A DNA stretch of 64,000 bases, from the NCBI GenBank assembly GCA_963642245.1, contig CAVIFY010000008.1:5521-69520 (forward strand), in the 5' to 3' direction. A model generated the notes under the pieces. That model saw nothing but the letters and a program-made list of their open reading frames with translations. It made no database searches and was not told the origin of the DNA. Shown one piece after another: positions 49,469 to 57,689 of this stretch; the first letter of the stretch is position 1, and every line of letters starts with the position of its first letter. Position numbers and translations under genes: made by a program. This DNA is from CAG-217 sp963642245. GTDB lineage: Bacteria > Bacillota > Clostridia > Oscillospirales > Acutalibacteraceae.

Positions 49469-50470
49469 TTACAGTATGCTGGACAGCAGCCCGGAGATCA
49501 TATCCAGGATCAGAAACGCCATGATCGGCGCAAACACGCTGGTGCCGCCCATTTTGGACAGATACATACGGCGCATTTCGTCCTGGGTCAGGCGCATTTG
49601 CTCCGGCAGCATGGGGGTCTGGCGGAAGATGGCGCCGTCTTGCAGTCGATCGTCCACCGTTTGCAGCACGGTAAACACCTTTCTGCGGTACAGCCGGTTG
49701 GCAAACAGCGCGATCACCAGGTGGATCGCCAGTCCCACGGCCATCAAGATGGCCACAGCCGGGTACAGCGGCTCTACCAGCGCGGCGTCCGGCTGCATTT
49801 TGCCCTGCATAATGGCGGTGTAGTTGGTGCTCATAAAGTTGGTGAGCTTGGCAAACTGGCTGGCGTAGGCGCCCTGCACGATCAGCGCCGCGGCAAAGCG
49901 AATGGCCAGCGCCGCCGTGCCCTCCTTATACATTTTGCGGAAGAACAGGTAGTAGGGGCCAAAGAGAAAGGCCGCCCAGTTCCACCCGGCCTTTTTGTTC
50001 CGGCTGAACCGGGGCAGAAAGTAGCCGGTATTGGTGCGTACCACCGCCGCCACATCGGCGGCCGCTTCGCCCTCAATGGTGCCCGGGTATTGGCTGGGGT
50101 CCGGCACCGCGCCCGGCATAATGGGCGGGCGATAGCTCTCGCCGGCACCCGGTTGGCGGGCGCCGCAGTGGGTGCAAAAGACGGCGTCGCCGTCCAGCTC
50201 TGCGCCGCAGGCTACGCACTTTTTCTTTTGCTCCGGGGCGGCAGCGGTGTGGGTGTCACCGGCCGGCGCGCTTGCTTTTTGCTCAGGGGGCGGATCAGCC
50301 GGGGTAAAGGCGTAGCCCTCGCCGTGCAGCGCCTGGTGGGCGCAGTGGCCCAGCTCCCGGTAGCACGCCCGGTGGTGTGGGGTGCCGCATTCCGGGCAGG
50401 TAACAATATCGTCGCCCGGCTGGAACTGCTTGCCGCAGACCGGGCAGCTGTTGTTTTCATACAAAGCCAT
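49469..50470 (-). CDS. Zinc-ribbon/RING-like membrane protein with DUF2628 region
   Basis: A 333-residue protein. The N-terminus has a RING-like zinc motif (CPVCGKQF, CPECGTPHHRACY, GHC); a second zinc ribbon, CVACGAELDGDAVFCTHCG, lies around 85-103. The C-terminal half has the DUF2628-type sequence NKKAGWNWAAFLFGPYYLFFRKMYKEG followed by about four membrane helices. No enzyme motif is seen. It heads the operon that continues with galU, from a promoter at 50503-50532. The role is unknown; zinc-ribbon membrane proteins of this type are common and poorly studied in Firmicutes. Confidence 0.8.
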   Translation of the reverse strand: MALYENNSCPVCGKQFQPGDDIVTCPECGTPHHRACYRELGHCAHQALHGEGYAFTPADPPPEQKASAPAGDTHTAAAPEQKKKCVACGAELDGDAVFCTHCGARQPGAGESYRPPIMPGAVPDPSQYPGTIEGEAAADVAAVVRTNTGYFLPRFSRNKKAGWNWAAFLFGPYYLFFRKMYKEGTAALAIRFAAALIVQGAYASQFAKLTNFMSTNYTAIMQGKMQPDAALVEPLYPAVAILMAVGLAIHLVIALFANRLYRRKVFTVLQTVDDRLQDGAIFRQTPMLPEQMRLTQDEMRRMYLSKMGGTSVFAPIMAFLILDMISGLLSSIL

Positions 50471-50502
50471 TTTGTGTACCTCGATCTATATGCTTTCTTA
50501 TC

Positions 50503-50532
50503 ATTATACATTAGATTATCACAATAAATCAA
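50503..50532 (-). promoter_or_regulatory. Sigma-A promoter of the zinc ribbon-galU-thyX-like-CPBP-tadA operon
   Basis: On the minus strand TTGATT (50527-50532), 18 bases, a perfect TATAAT (50503-50508). Confidence 0.7.
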
Positions 50533-50623
50533 CGATTTGGTTAAAATATCTTAAACAAAGTATGAAAGCACCGTCAATTCCGCCAAAAATCCGCCCTCCG
50601 GTGTAAAATCGGCGGCAAAGCCC

Positions 50624-50652
50624 TTGCAATGCGGCGGAGATTTATATATAAT
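50624..50652 (+). promoter_or_regulatory. Sigma-A promoter of prfB
   Basis: TTGCAA (50624-50629), 17 bases, a perfect TATAAT (50647-50652), about 49 bases before the prfB start. Confidence 0.75.
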
Positions 50653-50701
50653 ATTACAGTTAAAATCGTAATATATATAGAGAACTGCACGGAGTGTTGA
50701 T

Positions 50702-51832
50702 ATGGTAGAATTTGAAGAACTGCGGCTGCGGCTGCTGGACAGCGAGAAGCCCATTGAAAATCTAAAGGAAGCCCTGGCCATTGACAGCTTAAAGACCGAG
50801 GTGGAGGTGCTGGAGAAAGAGAGCGCCGCCCCGGACTTTTGGGACGATATGGAGAACAGCCAAAAGGTAATGCAAAAGATCGGCTCCTTAAAGGCCAAGG
50901 TCACCGGCTACGAGAGCCTGAAGGGCGACTATGAGGACGCGCTGGTGATGATCGAGCTGGCGGACGAGGAGGGCGATCTGTCCCTGCTGGACGACTGCAC
51001 CGCCTCTGTTAAGGATATTGAAAAGCGCATTGAAGATATGACCCTGTCCACCCTGCTCAGCGGCGAGTTTGACAGCAAGAACGCCCTGCTGACCTTCCAC
51101 GCCGGTGCCGGCGGTACGGAGGCCCAGGACTGGGCGGAAATGCTCTTTCGTATGTACAACCGCTGGGGCGAGCGCCACGGCTACAAGGTATCTACGCTGG
51201 ATTATCTGGACGGCGATGTGGCCGGGATCAAGAGCGCCACGATCCTGGTAGAGGGCGAGAACGCTTACGGCTACTTAAAGGGCGAGATGGGTATTCACCG
51301 GCTGGTGCGGGTGTCTCCCTTTGACTCCTCCGGGCGGCGGCACACCTCCTTTGCCTCCGTAGAAGTGATGCCGGAGATCGACGACGATGTGAATGTGGAG
51401 ATCCGGGAAGAAGATATTAAGATGGATGTGTACCGGGCCTCCGGCGCCGGCGGTCAAAAGGTCAACAAGACCTCCTCTGCGGTGCGCCTGACCCATATTC
51501 CCACCGGGATCGTGGTCAGCTGCCAGATCGAGCGCAGCCAGCACCAAAACCGAGAAGTGGCTATGCGTATGCTCAAGTCCAAGCTGGTGGAGATCAAAGA
51601 GCGAGAGAACCTGGAACGCATTGAGGACATTAAGGGTGACCAGAAAGAGATCGCCTGGGGCTCCCAGATCCGCTCTTATGTATTTATGCCCTACACCCTG
51701 GCCAAGGACCACCGTACCGGCTTTGAGATGGGCAACATCACCGCCGTGATGGACGGGGATATTGACGGCTTTATCAATGCTTATTTGAAACAAAAATCTG
51801 CCCAGGAGGCAGAGGAGAAAGCGGAGGCTTAA
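50702..51832 (+). CDS. prfB: Peptide chain release factor 2
   Basis: A 376-residue class I release factor for UGA and UAA stops. The stop-recognition SPF (VSPFDSSGRRHTSF, about 203) and the catalytic GGQ (ASGAGGQKVNKTSSAVR, about 251-253) are present. The reading frame is continuous from the ATG; the programmed +1 frameshift with an early in-frame UGA, found in many prfB genes, is absent. It is followed after 6 bases by an MgtC-family gene in the same direction. Confidence 0.96.
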   Translation: MVEFEELRLRLLDSEKPIENLKEALAIDSLKTEVEVLEKESAAPDFWDDMENSQKVMQKIGSLKAKVTGYESLKGDYEDALVMIELADEEGDLSLLDDCTASVKDIEKRIEDMTLSTLLSGEFDSKNALLTFHAGAGGTEAQDWAEMLFRMYNRWGERHGYKVSTLDYLDGDVAGIKSATILVEGENAYGYLKGEMGIHRLVRVSPFDSSGRRHTSFASVEVMPEIDDDVNVEIREEDIKMDVYRASGAGGQKVNKTSSAVRLTHIPTGIVVSCQIERSQHQNREVAMRMLKSKLVEIKERENLERIEDIKGDQKEIAWGSQIRSYVFMPYTLAKDHRTGFEMGNITAVMDGDIDGFINAYLKQKSAQEAEEKAEA

Positions 51833-51838
51833 TTCTAA

Positions 51839-52573
51839 ATGGGAAGCTATGCGCATTTGATGGATATTACGGCAGTGTCCGGCTTTTCCATTCGGCTGGC
51901 GCTGGCCATTATTCTGGGCTTTTTTGTGGGCCTGGAGCGGCAGTGGACCAAGCACCAGGCGGGTATTCTTACCAATGTGATCGTGTGCGTGGGGGCGTAT
52001 GCCTACACGGCGTTTTCCTTTGTGATCAACCAGGGCGACACGGACCTGACCCGTGTGGCCGCCCAGGTGGTCAGCGGCGTGGGTTTTCTGGGCGCCGGTC
52101 TGATCTTGCGGGACGGCACCAACATTCGGGGCCTGTCCACCGCCGCCACCATTTGGACCACGGCGGCCATCGGCATTCTGTGCACCCTGCCAAAGGTGCT
52201 GTACGCGGTGATCGTGGCAGCGGCTGTGGTGGTGCTGCACCTGGTGCTCCACCCGCTGAGCAACAAGATCAACAAGCTGCGCAGCTATGATAAAGAAAAG
52301 CGGGCCAAGGACGAATGTACATACAAGATCTCCGTAACTTGTATGGAGAATTATGAGGTGGACATTCGCGCCCACTTAATGAGCGCCTTAAAGGACGCCC
52401 GGGATATTATTTTGCACAATTTGGAGTCCTCGGATACGGACGACGGCAATACCAAGATCCGGGCTTATGTGTCCGCCGCCAAGAAGAACGACGAGGCCAT
52501 TGAGAATGTGCTCAACCGCATTGGCAAGGACGAGGGCATTCTCCGTGCCGGGTGGAACATCATCAACGAATGA
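51839..52573 (+). CDS. MgtC/SapB family membrane protein
   Basis: A 244-residue protein with about four N-terminal membrane helices (SIRLALAIILGFFVGLERQW, GVGFLGAGLILRDG, GLSTAATIWTTAAIGI) and a soluble C-terminal ACT-like domain (about 160-244). The family signature ER.....AGILTN and GGVGFLGAG-type loops are intact. MgtC proteins affect magnesium homeostasis and membrane ATPase regulation; the exact role in Firmicutes is uncertain. Translation probably uses the GGAGG in the last prfB codons, 11 bases upstream, so it is coupled to prfB. Confidence 0.9.
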   Translation: MGSYAHLMDITAVSGFSIRLALAIILGFFVGLERQWTKHQAGILTNVIVCVGAYAYTAFSFVINQGDTDLTRVAAQVVSGVGFLGAGLILRDGTNIRGLSTAATIWTTAAIGILCTLPKVLYAVIVAAAVVVLHLVLHPLSNKINKLRSYDKEKRAKDECTYKISVTCMENYEVDIRAHLMSALKDARDIILHNLESSDTDDGNTKIRAYVSAAKKNDEAIENVLNRIGKDEGILRAGWNIINE

Positions 52574-52632
52574 TTTGCAGTTTTTGCAAGCACGGCCAAT
52601 TTTCGCTAATCAAAATTTAACAGGTAAATTCG

Positions 52633-52675
52633 CTCCCTTTTCAGCACAACCTATTGCTGAAAGGGGAGTTTTTTT
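52633..52675 (+). terminator. Terminator hairpin that also contains the pdaA ribosome site
   Basis: CTCCCTTTTCAGCA (52633-52646) pairs with TGCTGAAAGGGGAG (52655-52668), 14 bp with one G-T pair, followed by seven T and immediately by the pdaA ATG. The 3' arm includes AAGGGGAG, the only ribosome site for pdaA. Confidence 0.85.
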
Positions 52676-53539
52676 ATGCTCAAAAAATGCAGCAGTCTGC
52701 TGCTGGCTCTGGCGCTGATCACCGCGCTGTTTACCGGCTGCCGGGGCAATGCAAAGAATGAGAACCAAACCGGCGACCCGGGCACCAGTACCACCTCTGC
52801 CACCACCGCCACCAAGACGGCGGACACCACCGTGCGCCCCACCAATGTGGGCAGTCGCAGTTACAGCAAGGAAAAGGTGGTGTGGGGGCCGGGCAACATT
52901 ACCGACCACGCCAGACCCCAGGAGCCGGAGCGGCTGCAAAAGCAGTTTGGCGCGCTGGGCGCCCGCTTTTTGCTGGATAATAAAAAGCAGCTGTGCCTAA
53001 CTTTTGACGAGGGGTACGAGAACGGCTACACCGGTAAGATCTTGGACACGCTAAAGGAAAAGCAGGTCAAGGCCGTATTCTTTGTGACCTATGACTTTGC
53101 CAGCCAAAATCCGGAGTTGATCAAGCGGATGATCGCCGAGGGCCATGTGGTGGGCAACCACACTTATCGCCACCTGACTATGGACGAGGTGACCCGGGCG
53201 GCAGCCACGGAGGAGATCACCGTGCTGCACCAGTATATGGAGAAGAATTATCAGTATAAGATGACCTACTTCCGCTTTCCCAAGGGGGAGTTTAGCGAGG
53301 ACACGCTGGCGCTGGCCCAGGAGCTGGGGTACAAGAGTATCTTTTGGAGCTTTGCCTATGCGGACTGGGACACCCAAAATGTGGCGGAACCGGCCACCGC
53401 GCTGCAAAAGGTGACCGAGAGCACCCACCCGGGGGCCATCTTCCTGCTCCACGCCGTCAGCCCCACCAATGCGGAGATCTTAGGCCCGGCCATTGACAGT
53501 ATCCGCAGCCAGGGCTACACCTTCACCACAGCGTTATAG
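52676..53539 (+). CDS. pdaA: Delta-lactam-biosynthetic polysaccharide deacetylase (PdaA-like)
   Basis: A 287-residue lipoprotein-type protein: signal peptide with lipobox LFTGC, a Thr-rich linker (about 30-60) and a NodB deacetylase domain. It matches PdaA closely by eye: LTFDEGYENGYTGKILDTL (about 103), GHVVGNHTYRH (His pair for zinc), YFRFPKGEFSEDTLALAQELGY, SIFWSFAYADWD and HPGAIFLLHAVSPTNAE. PdaA removes acetyl groups from N-acetylmuramic acid to form the muramic delta-lactam of spore cortex, needed for germination. The usual second Asp of the NodB pair is Glu here (FDE). A 17-bp terminator follows. Confidence 0.88.
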   Translation: MLKKCSSLLLALALITALFTGCRGNAKNENQTGDPGTSTTSATTATKTADTTVRPTNVGSRSYSKEKVVWGPGNITDHARPQEPERLQKQFGALGARFLLDNKKQLCLTFDEGYENGYTGKILDTLKEKQVKAVFFVTYDFASQNPELIKRMIAEGHVVGNHTYRHLTMDEVTRAAATEEITVLHQYMEKNYQYKMTYFRFPKGEFSEDTLALAQELGYKSIFWSFAYADWDTQNVAEPATALQKVTESTHPGAIFLLHAVSPTNAEILGPAIDSIRSQGYTFTTAL

Positions 53540-53540
53540 T

Positions 53541-53580
53541 AAAAAAGCAGACAGCGATCTCGGTCACTGTCTGCTTTTTT
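53541..53580. terminator. Bidirectional terminator between pdaA and recG
   Basis: AAAAAAGCAGACAGCGA (53541-53557) pairs with TCACTGTCTGCTTTTTT (53564-53580) with one mismatch. Confidence 0.92.
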
Positions 53581-55612
53581 ATGTGGTGCTGCGGCGGAAC
53601 AGGTCTTCCGTTTCCGTCAGCAGGGGTTGATTTTCCGGCTTGTCCAGGTTGGGGTCATGGGCCAAAATGGCGTCAGCACAGTCCCGGCACAGGCGCAGGG
53701 TGTCCATATCCTCCACCATATCCGCCAGCCGCAGTTCCGGCAGGCCGTGCTGCCGCTTGCCAAAGAAGTCGCCGGGGCCGCGCAGCCGCAGGTCCTCATC
53801 GGCGATCTTAAAGCCGTCGCTGTATTTTTTCATAGTCAGCAGTCGCTGGCGAGCGGTATCGCCCTTGGCGTCGCTGACCAGTATGCAGTAGCTTTTGGCG
53901 CTGCCGCGGCCAATGCGCCCCCGCAGCTGGTGCAGCTGGGACAGGCCGAATCGCTCGGCGTTCTCCACGATCATCACCGTGGCGTTGGGCACATCTACGC
54001 CCACTTCCACCACCGTGGTGGCTACCAGCACCTGCACATCGCCCCGGGCAAAGGCCTGCATGACCGCGTCCTTTTGCTTGGGGGTCATTTTGCCGTGGAG
54101 CAGCCCTAAGTTGTAGCCGTACAGCTCCGTTTCGCTTAGCTGGGCGGCATAGGCAGTGGCGGCTTTCATCTCGCTTTCTCCCTCGTCCACCAGGGGGCAG
54201 ACGATATAGCCCTGCTCGCCCCGGTCCAGCGCCGCACGGAGAAAGCGAAAGATCCGGGCGTGGTAGGCAGAGGTGACCACATCGGTGCGGATCTCCTGCC
54301 GCCCGGGGGGCAGCTCGTCCAGCACGGATATGTCCAGATCGCCGTAGATCATCATAGCCAGGGTGCGGGGAATAGGCGTGGCGCTCATGACCAGGGTGTG
54401 CACTTCCCGGCCTTTCATCGCCAGGTCCGCTCGCTGCTGCACCCCAAAGCGGTGCTGCTCGTCGGTGATCACCAGCCCCAGGTTGGCGAATTCCACATCA
54501 TTTTGGATCAGCGCGTGGGTGCCCACCGCAATGTGTATGTTGCCATCCATCAGATCGGCCTTGATCTGCCGCTTTTCCTTGGCGGTGCAGGCGCCGGTGA
54601 GCAGGCACAGGCGAATGTCCGTGCCGGCAAAGAATTTTTGCAGTGTGGCGTAGTGCTGGGTGGCCAGAATTTCCGTAGGCGCCATCAGGGCGCACTGGTA
54701 GCCGTTTTGCACCATGGTGTCCAGCAGAGCGGCAGCCACGGCGGTTTTGCCGCTGCCCACATCCCCTTGCAGCAGCCGGTTCATAGGATAGCCGCTTTGC
54801 AGGTCGGCAATGCACTGGGCCACTGCCCGGCTCTGGGCGCCGGTAAGGGTAAAGGGCAGCCGGGCCGCAAAGGCGGCGGTGCAGTCCCTTTCAATGATCC
54901 GGGTGGTGGGGGTGCGCTTGTGCCCCTTGAGTTTTTTCAGCCCGATGGTCAGGGTCAGCAGTTCTTCAAAGATCAGCCGGTGCCGGGCCGCTTCCAGCGC
55001 TTTCGCATTTGGCGGAAAGTGAATGTGGCGCACGGCGGTGTCCAGGTCTTCCAGACCGTATTTTGCCCGCAGGGCGGGGGACAGGGTGTCCGGCAGCGGC
55101 TCCATGTGCGCCAGGGCGTAGTCCACCGCCTTGGCGATCAGGTTGGCGTTCAGGCTGCCGGTTTGGGTGTAAATCGGGTGGATCCGCCGGGCGGTGAGCG
55201 GCTCGATCTTGGGCGCGCTCATCTGCACAGTGGTAAGATTGCGCTCCACCTTGCCCAGCAGCAGGTAGTCCTGGTACATACGCAGCTTTTCTGCCAGGAA
55301 TTTGGTGTTAAACAGGGTCACATGGATCAGGGTTTCCCCATCGGTAAAATCCGCTTTGTAGAGGGTCATGCCCTTGCGGATCAGGTGGGTGCGCATGGGG
55401 GTCACCATGGTGGCCTGCACGCATACCGGTGTGCCCTCCGGCGCCCGGGCGGCAGGGGTGGTCACGCTCCAGTCCTCATAGGTGCGGGGATAGTAGCGCA
55501 CCAGGTCCCCCACGACAAATATGCCCAGCTTATGAAAAAGCCGGGCTCTTTTGTCGCCAACACCTTTCAGGTATTGAATATCGCGTTCTAAAAACTGGTC
55601 CATATCACTCAA
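53579..55612 (-). CDS. recG: ATP-dependent DNA helicase RecG
   Basis: A 677-residue branch-migration helicase that rescues stalled forks and resolves recombination intermediates. It has an N-terminal wedge/OB domain (about 1-230), helicase motifs LLQGDVGSGKTAVAAALL (Walker A, about 285), ALMAPTEILATQHY, ITDEQHRFGVQQR (DEQH), MSATPIPRTLA and the C-terminal TTVVEVGVDVPNATVM and QLRGRIGRG. Length and order match RecG. The start overlaps the end of the FakA-like gene by 8 bases; this yloU-yloV-recG order is familiar from Firmicutes. Confidence 0.97.
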   Translation of the reverse strand: MSDMDQFLERDIQYLKGVGDKRARLFHKLGIFVVGDLVRYYPRTYEDWSVTTPAARAPEGTPVCVQATMVTPMRTHLIRKGMTLYKADFTDGETLIHVTLFNTKFLAEKLRMYQDYLLLGKVERNLTTVQMSAPKIEPLTARRIHPIYTQTGSLNANLIAKAVDYALAHMEPLPDTLSPALRAKYGLEDLDTAVRHIHFPPNAKALEAARHRLIFEELLTLTIGLKKLKGHKRTPTTRIIERDCTAAFAARLPFTLTGAQSRAVAQCIADLQSGYPMNRLLQGDVGSGKTAVAAALLDTMVQNGYQCALMAPTEILATQHYATLQKFFAGTDIRLCLLTGACTAKEKRQIKADLMDGNIHIAVGTHALIQNDVEFANLGLVITDEQHRFGVQQRADLAMKGREVHTLVMSATPIPRTLAMMIYGDLDISVLDELPPGRQEIRTDVVTSAYHARIFRFLRAALDRGEQGYIVCPLVDEGESEMKAATAYAAQLSETELYGYNLGLLHGKMTPKQKDAVMQAFARGDVQVLVATTVVEVGVDVPNATVMIVENAERFGLSQLHQLRGRIGRGSAKSYCILVSDAKGDTARQRLLTMKKYSDGFKIADEDLRLRGPGDFFGKRQHGLPELRLADMVEDMDTLRLCRDCADAILAHDPNLDKPENQPLLTETEDLFRRSTT

Positions 55613-57269
55613 CAGAAAGCAGGAAGTAGTAGATGGGCTGGCCGCCGTCTACAATGCTGATCTCCATATCGCTGCCGTATTTTTCGCTTAGGCGGTTTTC
55701 CAGTTCCTGGGCCTGTTCCTCGGTGGCGTCTGCACCGTAGATCAGGGTCACCAGGGCGTGCTCGCCCCGCTTAAACAGCTTGTCAACGGTCTTAAAGGCA
55801 ATGTCCACAATGTCGTCGCCCAGGAATTTGATCTTGCTGCCGCACATACCCATAATTTCGCCCTGCTTAATGGGACGGCCGTCCAGCTCGCTGTCTCGGG
55901 CGGCAAAGGTGACAGAGCCGGTCTCCACATGGGCGGCGGCGTCCATCATGGCCATTTGGTTGTCGTCGGCAGACTGGGTCTCGTCAAACACCAGCATGGC
56001 GCTGATCCCCTGGGGAATGGTCTTGGTTTGCAGCACCCGCACCTGGCGGTCCTTGGCCAGGGGAATGGCCTGCTCGGCAGCCATAATAATGTTTTTATTA
56101 TTAGGCAGCACAAATACCGTCTTGGCGGGGGTGGCCATAATGGCGTTCAAAATATCGTCGGTGGACGGGTTCATGGTCTGCCCGCCGCTGACCACCGTGT
56201 CGGCGCCAATATCGGTAAACAGCTCCTTTAGCCCATCACCGGCGCACACGGCCACAAAGCCGTAGTCGTTCTCCGGCTGCACCACGGTGGGCCGGGGCAC
56301 AGTGTCGCCCTGCTTTACGCCCTCCTCCGCATTGCGGTGCTGGTAGCGCATATTGTCGATCTTAATATTGATTAGCTGGCCGTACTTCAGCGCAGCCTGG
56401 ATCACATCGCCGGGGCAGTTGGAGTGCACATGCACCTTGATAATATCGCTGTCGTCCACCACCACAACGCAGTCGCCGATGGACTCCAGGTACGCTCGCA
56501 GCCGCAGCGGATCCTGCTGGGGTGCGTGGCGGTCTTTCTCGATCAAAAATTCCGAGCAGTAGCCGAATTCAATATCGCCGGAGGCGGCGGCCACGGTGCT
56601 CTTGTCCGGGGTCTGTACCGGGGTGACGGCGCTGCCTGCAATGGGCTGCACCACGGTGCCTTTCCCAAACACGGCGCCCATACCTTGGAAGATCAGTACC
56701 AGACCCTGCCCGCCGGCGTCCACCACACCGGCCTTTTTCAGTACCGGCAGCTGCTCCGGGGTTTTTGCCAGGGCGTCCTCTGCGGCGGCCATGGCTGCGC
56801 AGCACACGGTCCAGGCGTCGTTATTGGAGGCGGCTGTTTGCTCCGCCGCTTCCGCCGCCTTGCGGATCACTGTCAGAATGGTGCCCTCCGTGGGCTTCAT
56901 CACCGCTTTATAGGCTGCGTCTACCCCCTTTCGAAAGGCAGCGGCCACAGCGGTGCCGTCCGCTTCTTCCATACCCCGCAGGGCCTTGGAAAAGCCGCGG
57001 AAGATCAGCGAAAGGATCACGCCGGAGTTGCCCCGGGCGCCCCGCAGCAGGGCAGAGGCGCAGCGGGCGGAGGCTTCCTCCACCGTGCAGTCCTCCGGCA
57101 GCACCGCCATCTCCTTGGCGGCAGCGCCGATGGTCATACTCATATTGGTGCCGGTGTCGCCGTCCGGCACCGGAAAGATGTTCAGCGCGTCTACGGCCTG
57201 GCGGTTGTTGGCAATGTTGTTTGAGCCGGAGATCACTCCGTCCCGGAACATAAGTCCTGTTATCATCAT
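55605..57269 (-). CDS. DAK2/DegV-type protein, fatty acid kinase subunit FakA-like (YloV)
   Basis: A 554-residue protein. The N-terminal DhaL-type ATP-binding domain has FPVPDGDTGTNMSMT (about 32-46) and RGARGNSGVILS (about 92). The remaining C-terminal domains (about 230-554) match YloV/FakA. FakA phosphorylates fatty acids held by a FakB (DegV) partner; none is encoded nearby. The ATG at 57269 has GGGAG 9 bases upstream; an in-frame start five codons earlier would include the ribosome site. Confidence 0.92.
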   Translation of the reverse strand: MMITGLMFRDGVISGSNNIANNRQAVDALNIFPVPDGDTGTNMSMTIGAAAKEMAVLPEDCTVEEASARCASALLRGARGNSGVILSLIFRGFSKALRGMEEADGTAVAAAFRKGVDAAYKAVMKPTEGTILTVIRKAAEAAEQTAASNNDAWTVCCAAMAAAEDALAKTPEQLPVLKKAGVVDAGGQGLVLIFQGMGAVFGKGTVVQPIAGSAVTPVQTPDKSTVAAASGDIEFGYCSEFLIEKDRHAPQQDPLRLRAYLESIGDCVVVVDDSDIIKVHVHSNCPGDVIQAALKYGQLINIKIDNMRYQHRNAEEGVKQGDTVPRPTVVQPENDYGFVAVCAGDGLKELFTDIGADTVVSGGQTMNPSTDDILNAIMATPAKTVFVLPNNKNIIMAAEQAIPLAKDRQVRVLQTKTIPQGISAMLVFDETQSADDNQMAMMDAAAHVETGSVTFAARDSELDGRPIKQGEIMGMCGSKIKFLGDDIVDIAFKTVDKLFKRGEHALVTLIYGADATEEQAQELENRLSEKYGSDMEISIVDGGQPIYYFLLSVE

Positions 57270-57291
57270 GTGATGTTCTCCCATTCTATGG

Positions 57292-57648
57292 TTAGTTCAG
57301 TGCGTCCACATACACATTGACGGTGTTGACCTTCAGGTCCGTGGCCTCCTCCACCGTGTAGCGCACCTTGTTGATAATGCTCTCCACAATGGCAGTGATG
57401 TTGACGCCGTAAGAGACGGAGATGTGCAGCTCGATCTGCAACTGACCGTCCACGCTCTTAACGGACACGCCCTGGTTGAATTTTTCGCCGGTGGCCTTGC
57501 TCTTGATGGCGCTGACGATGGACTCGTAGGCGCTGCCGTTGACCATACCGGTCACGCCAAAGCAGGACTGGGCGGCCCGCCCCACAAGGGTGGCGAAATA
57601 GGCGTTGGTGATCTCAATGTATCCGCTGGGATTTTCAAATTTAATCAT
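57292..57648 (-). CDS. Asp23/Gls24 family envelope stress protein (YloU)
   Basis: A 118-residue protein starting MIKFENPSGYIEITNAYFATL, with VKSVDGQLQIELHISVSYGVNITAIVESI (in parts) and VNTVNVYVDAL at the end, the Asp23 pattern. Members associate with the membrane and respond to cell-wall stress. The ATG at 57648 has GGAGG 8 bases upstream; a TTG directly before it is possible but less likely. It is followed by the FakA-like gene after 22 bases. Confidence 0.92.
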   Translation of the reverse strand: MIKFENPSGYIEITNAYFATLVGRAAQSCFGVTGMVNGSAYESIVSAIKSKATGEKFNQGVSVKSVDGQLQIELHISVSYGVNITAIVESIINKVRYTVEEATDLKVNTVNVYVDALN

Positions 57649-57689
57649 CAATATATCCTCCGTGATTTATTGCAAACGCCGGGGCGTTT

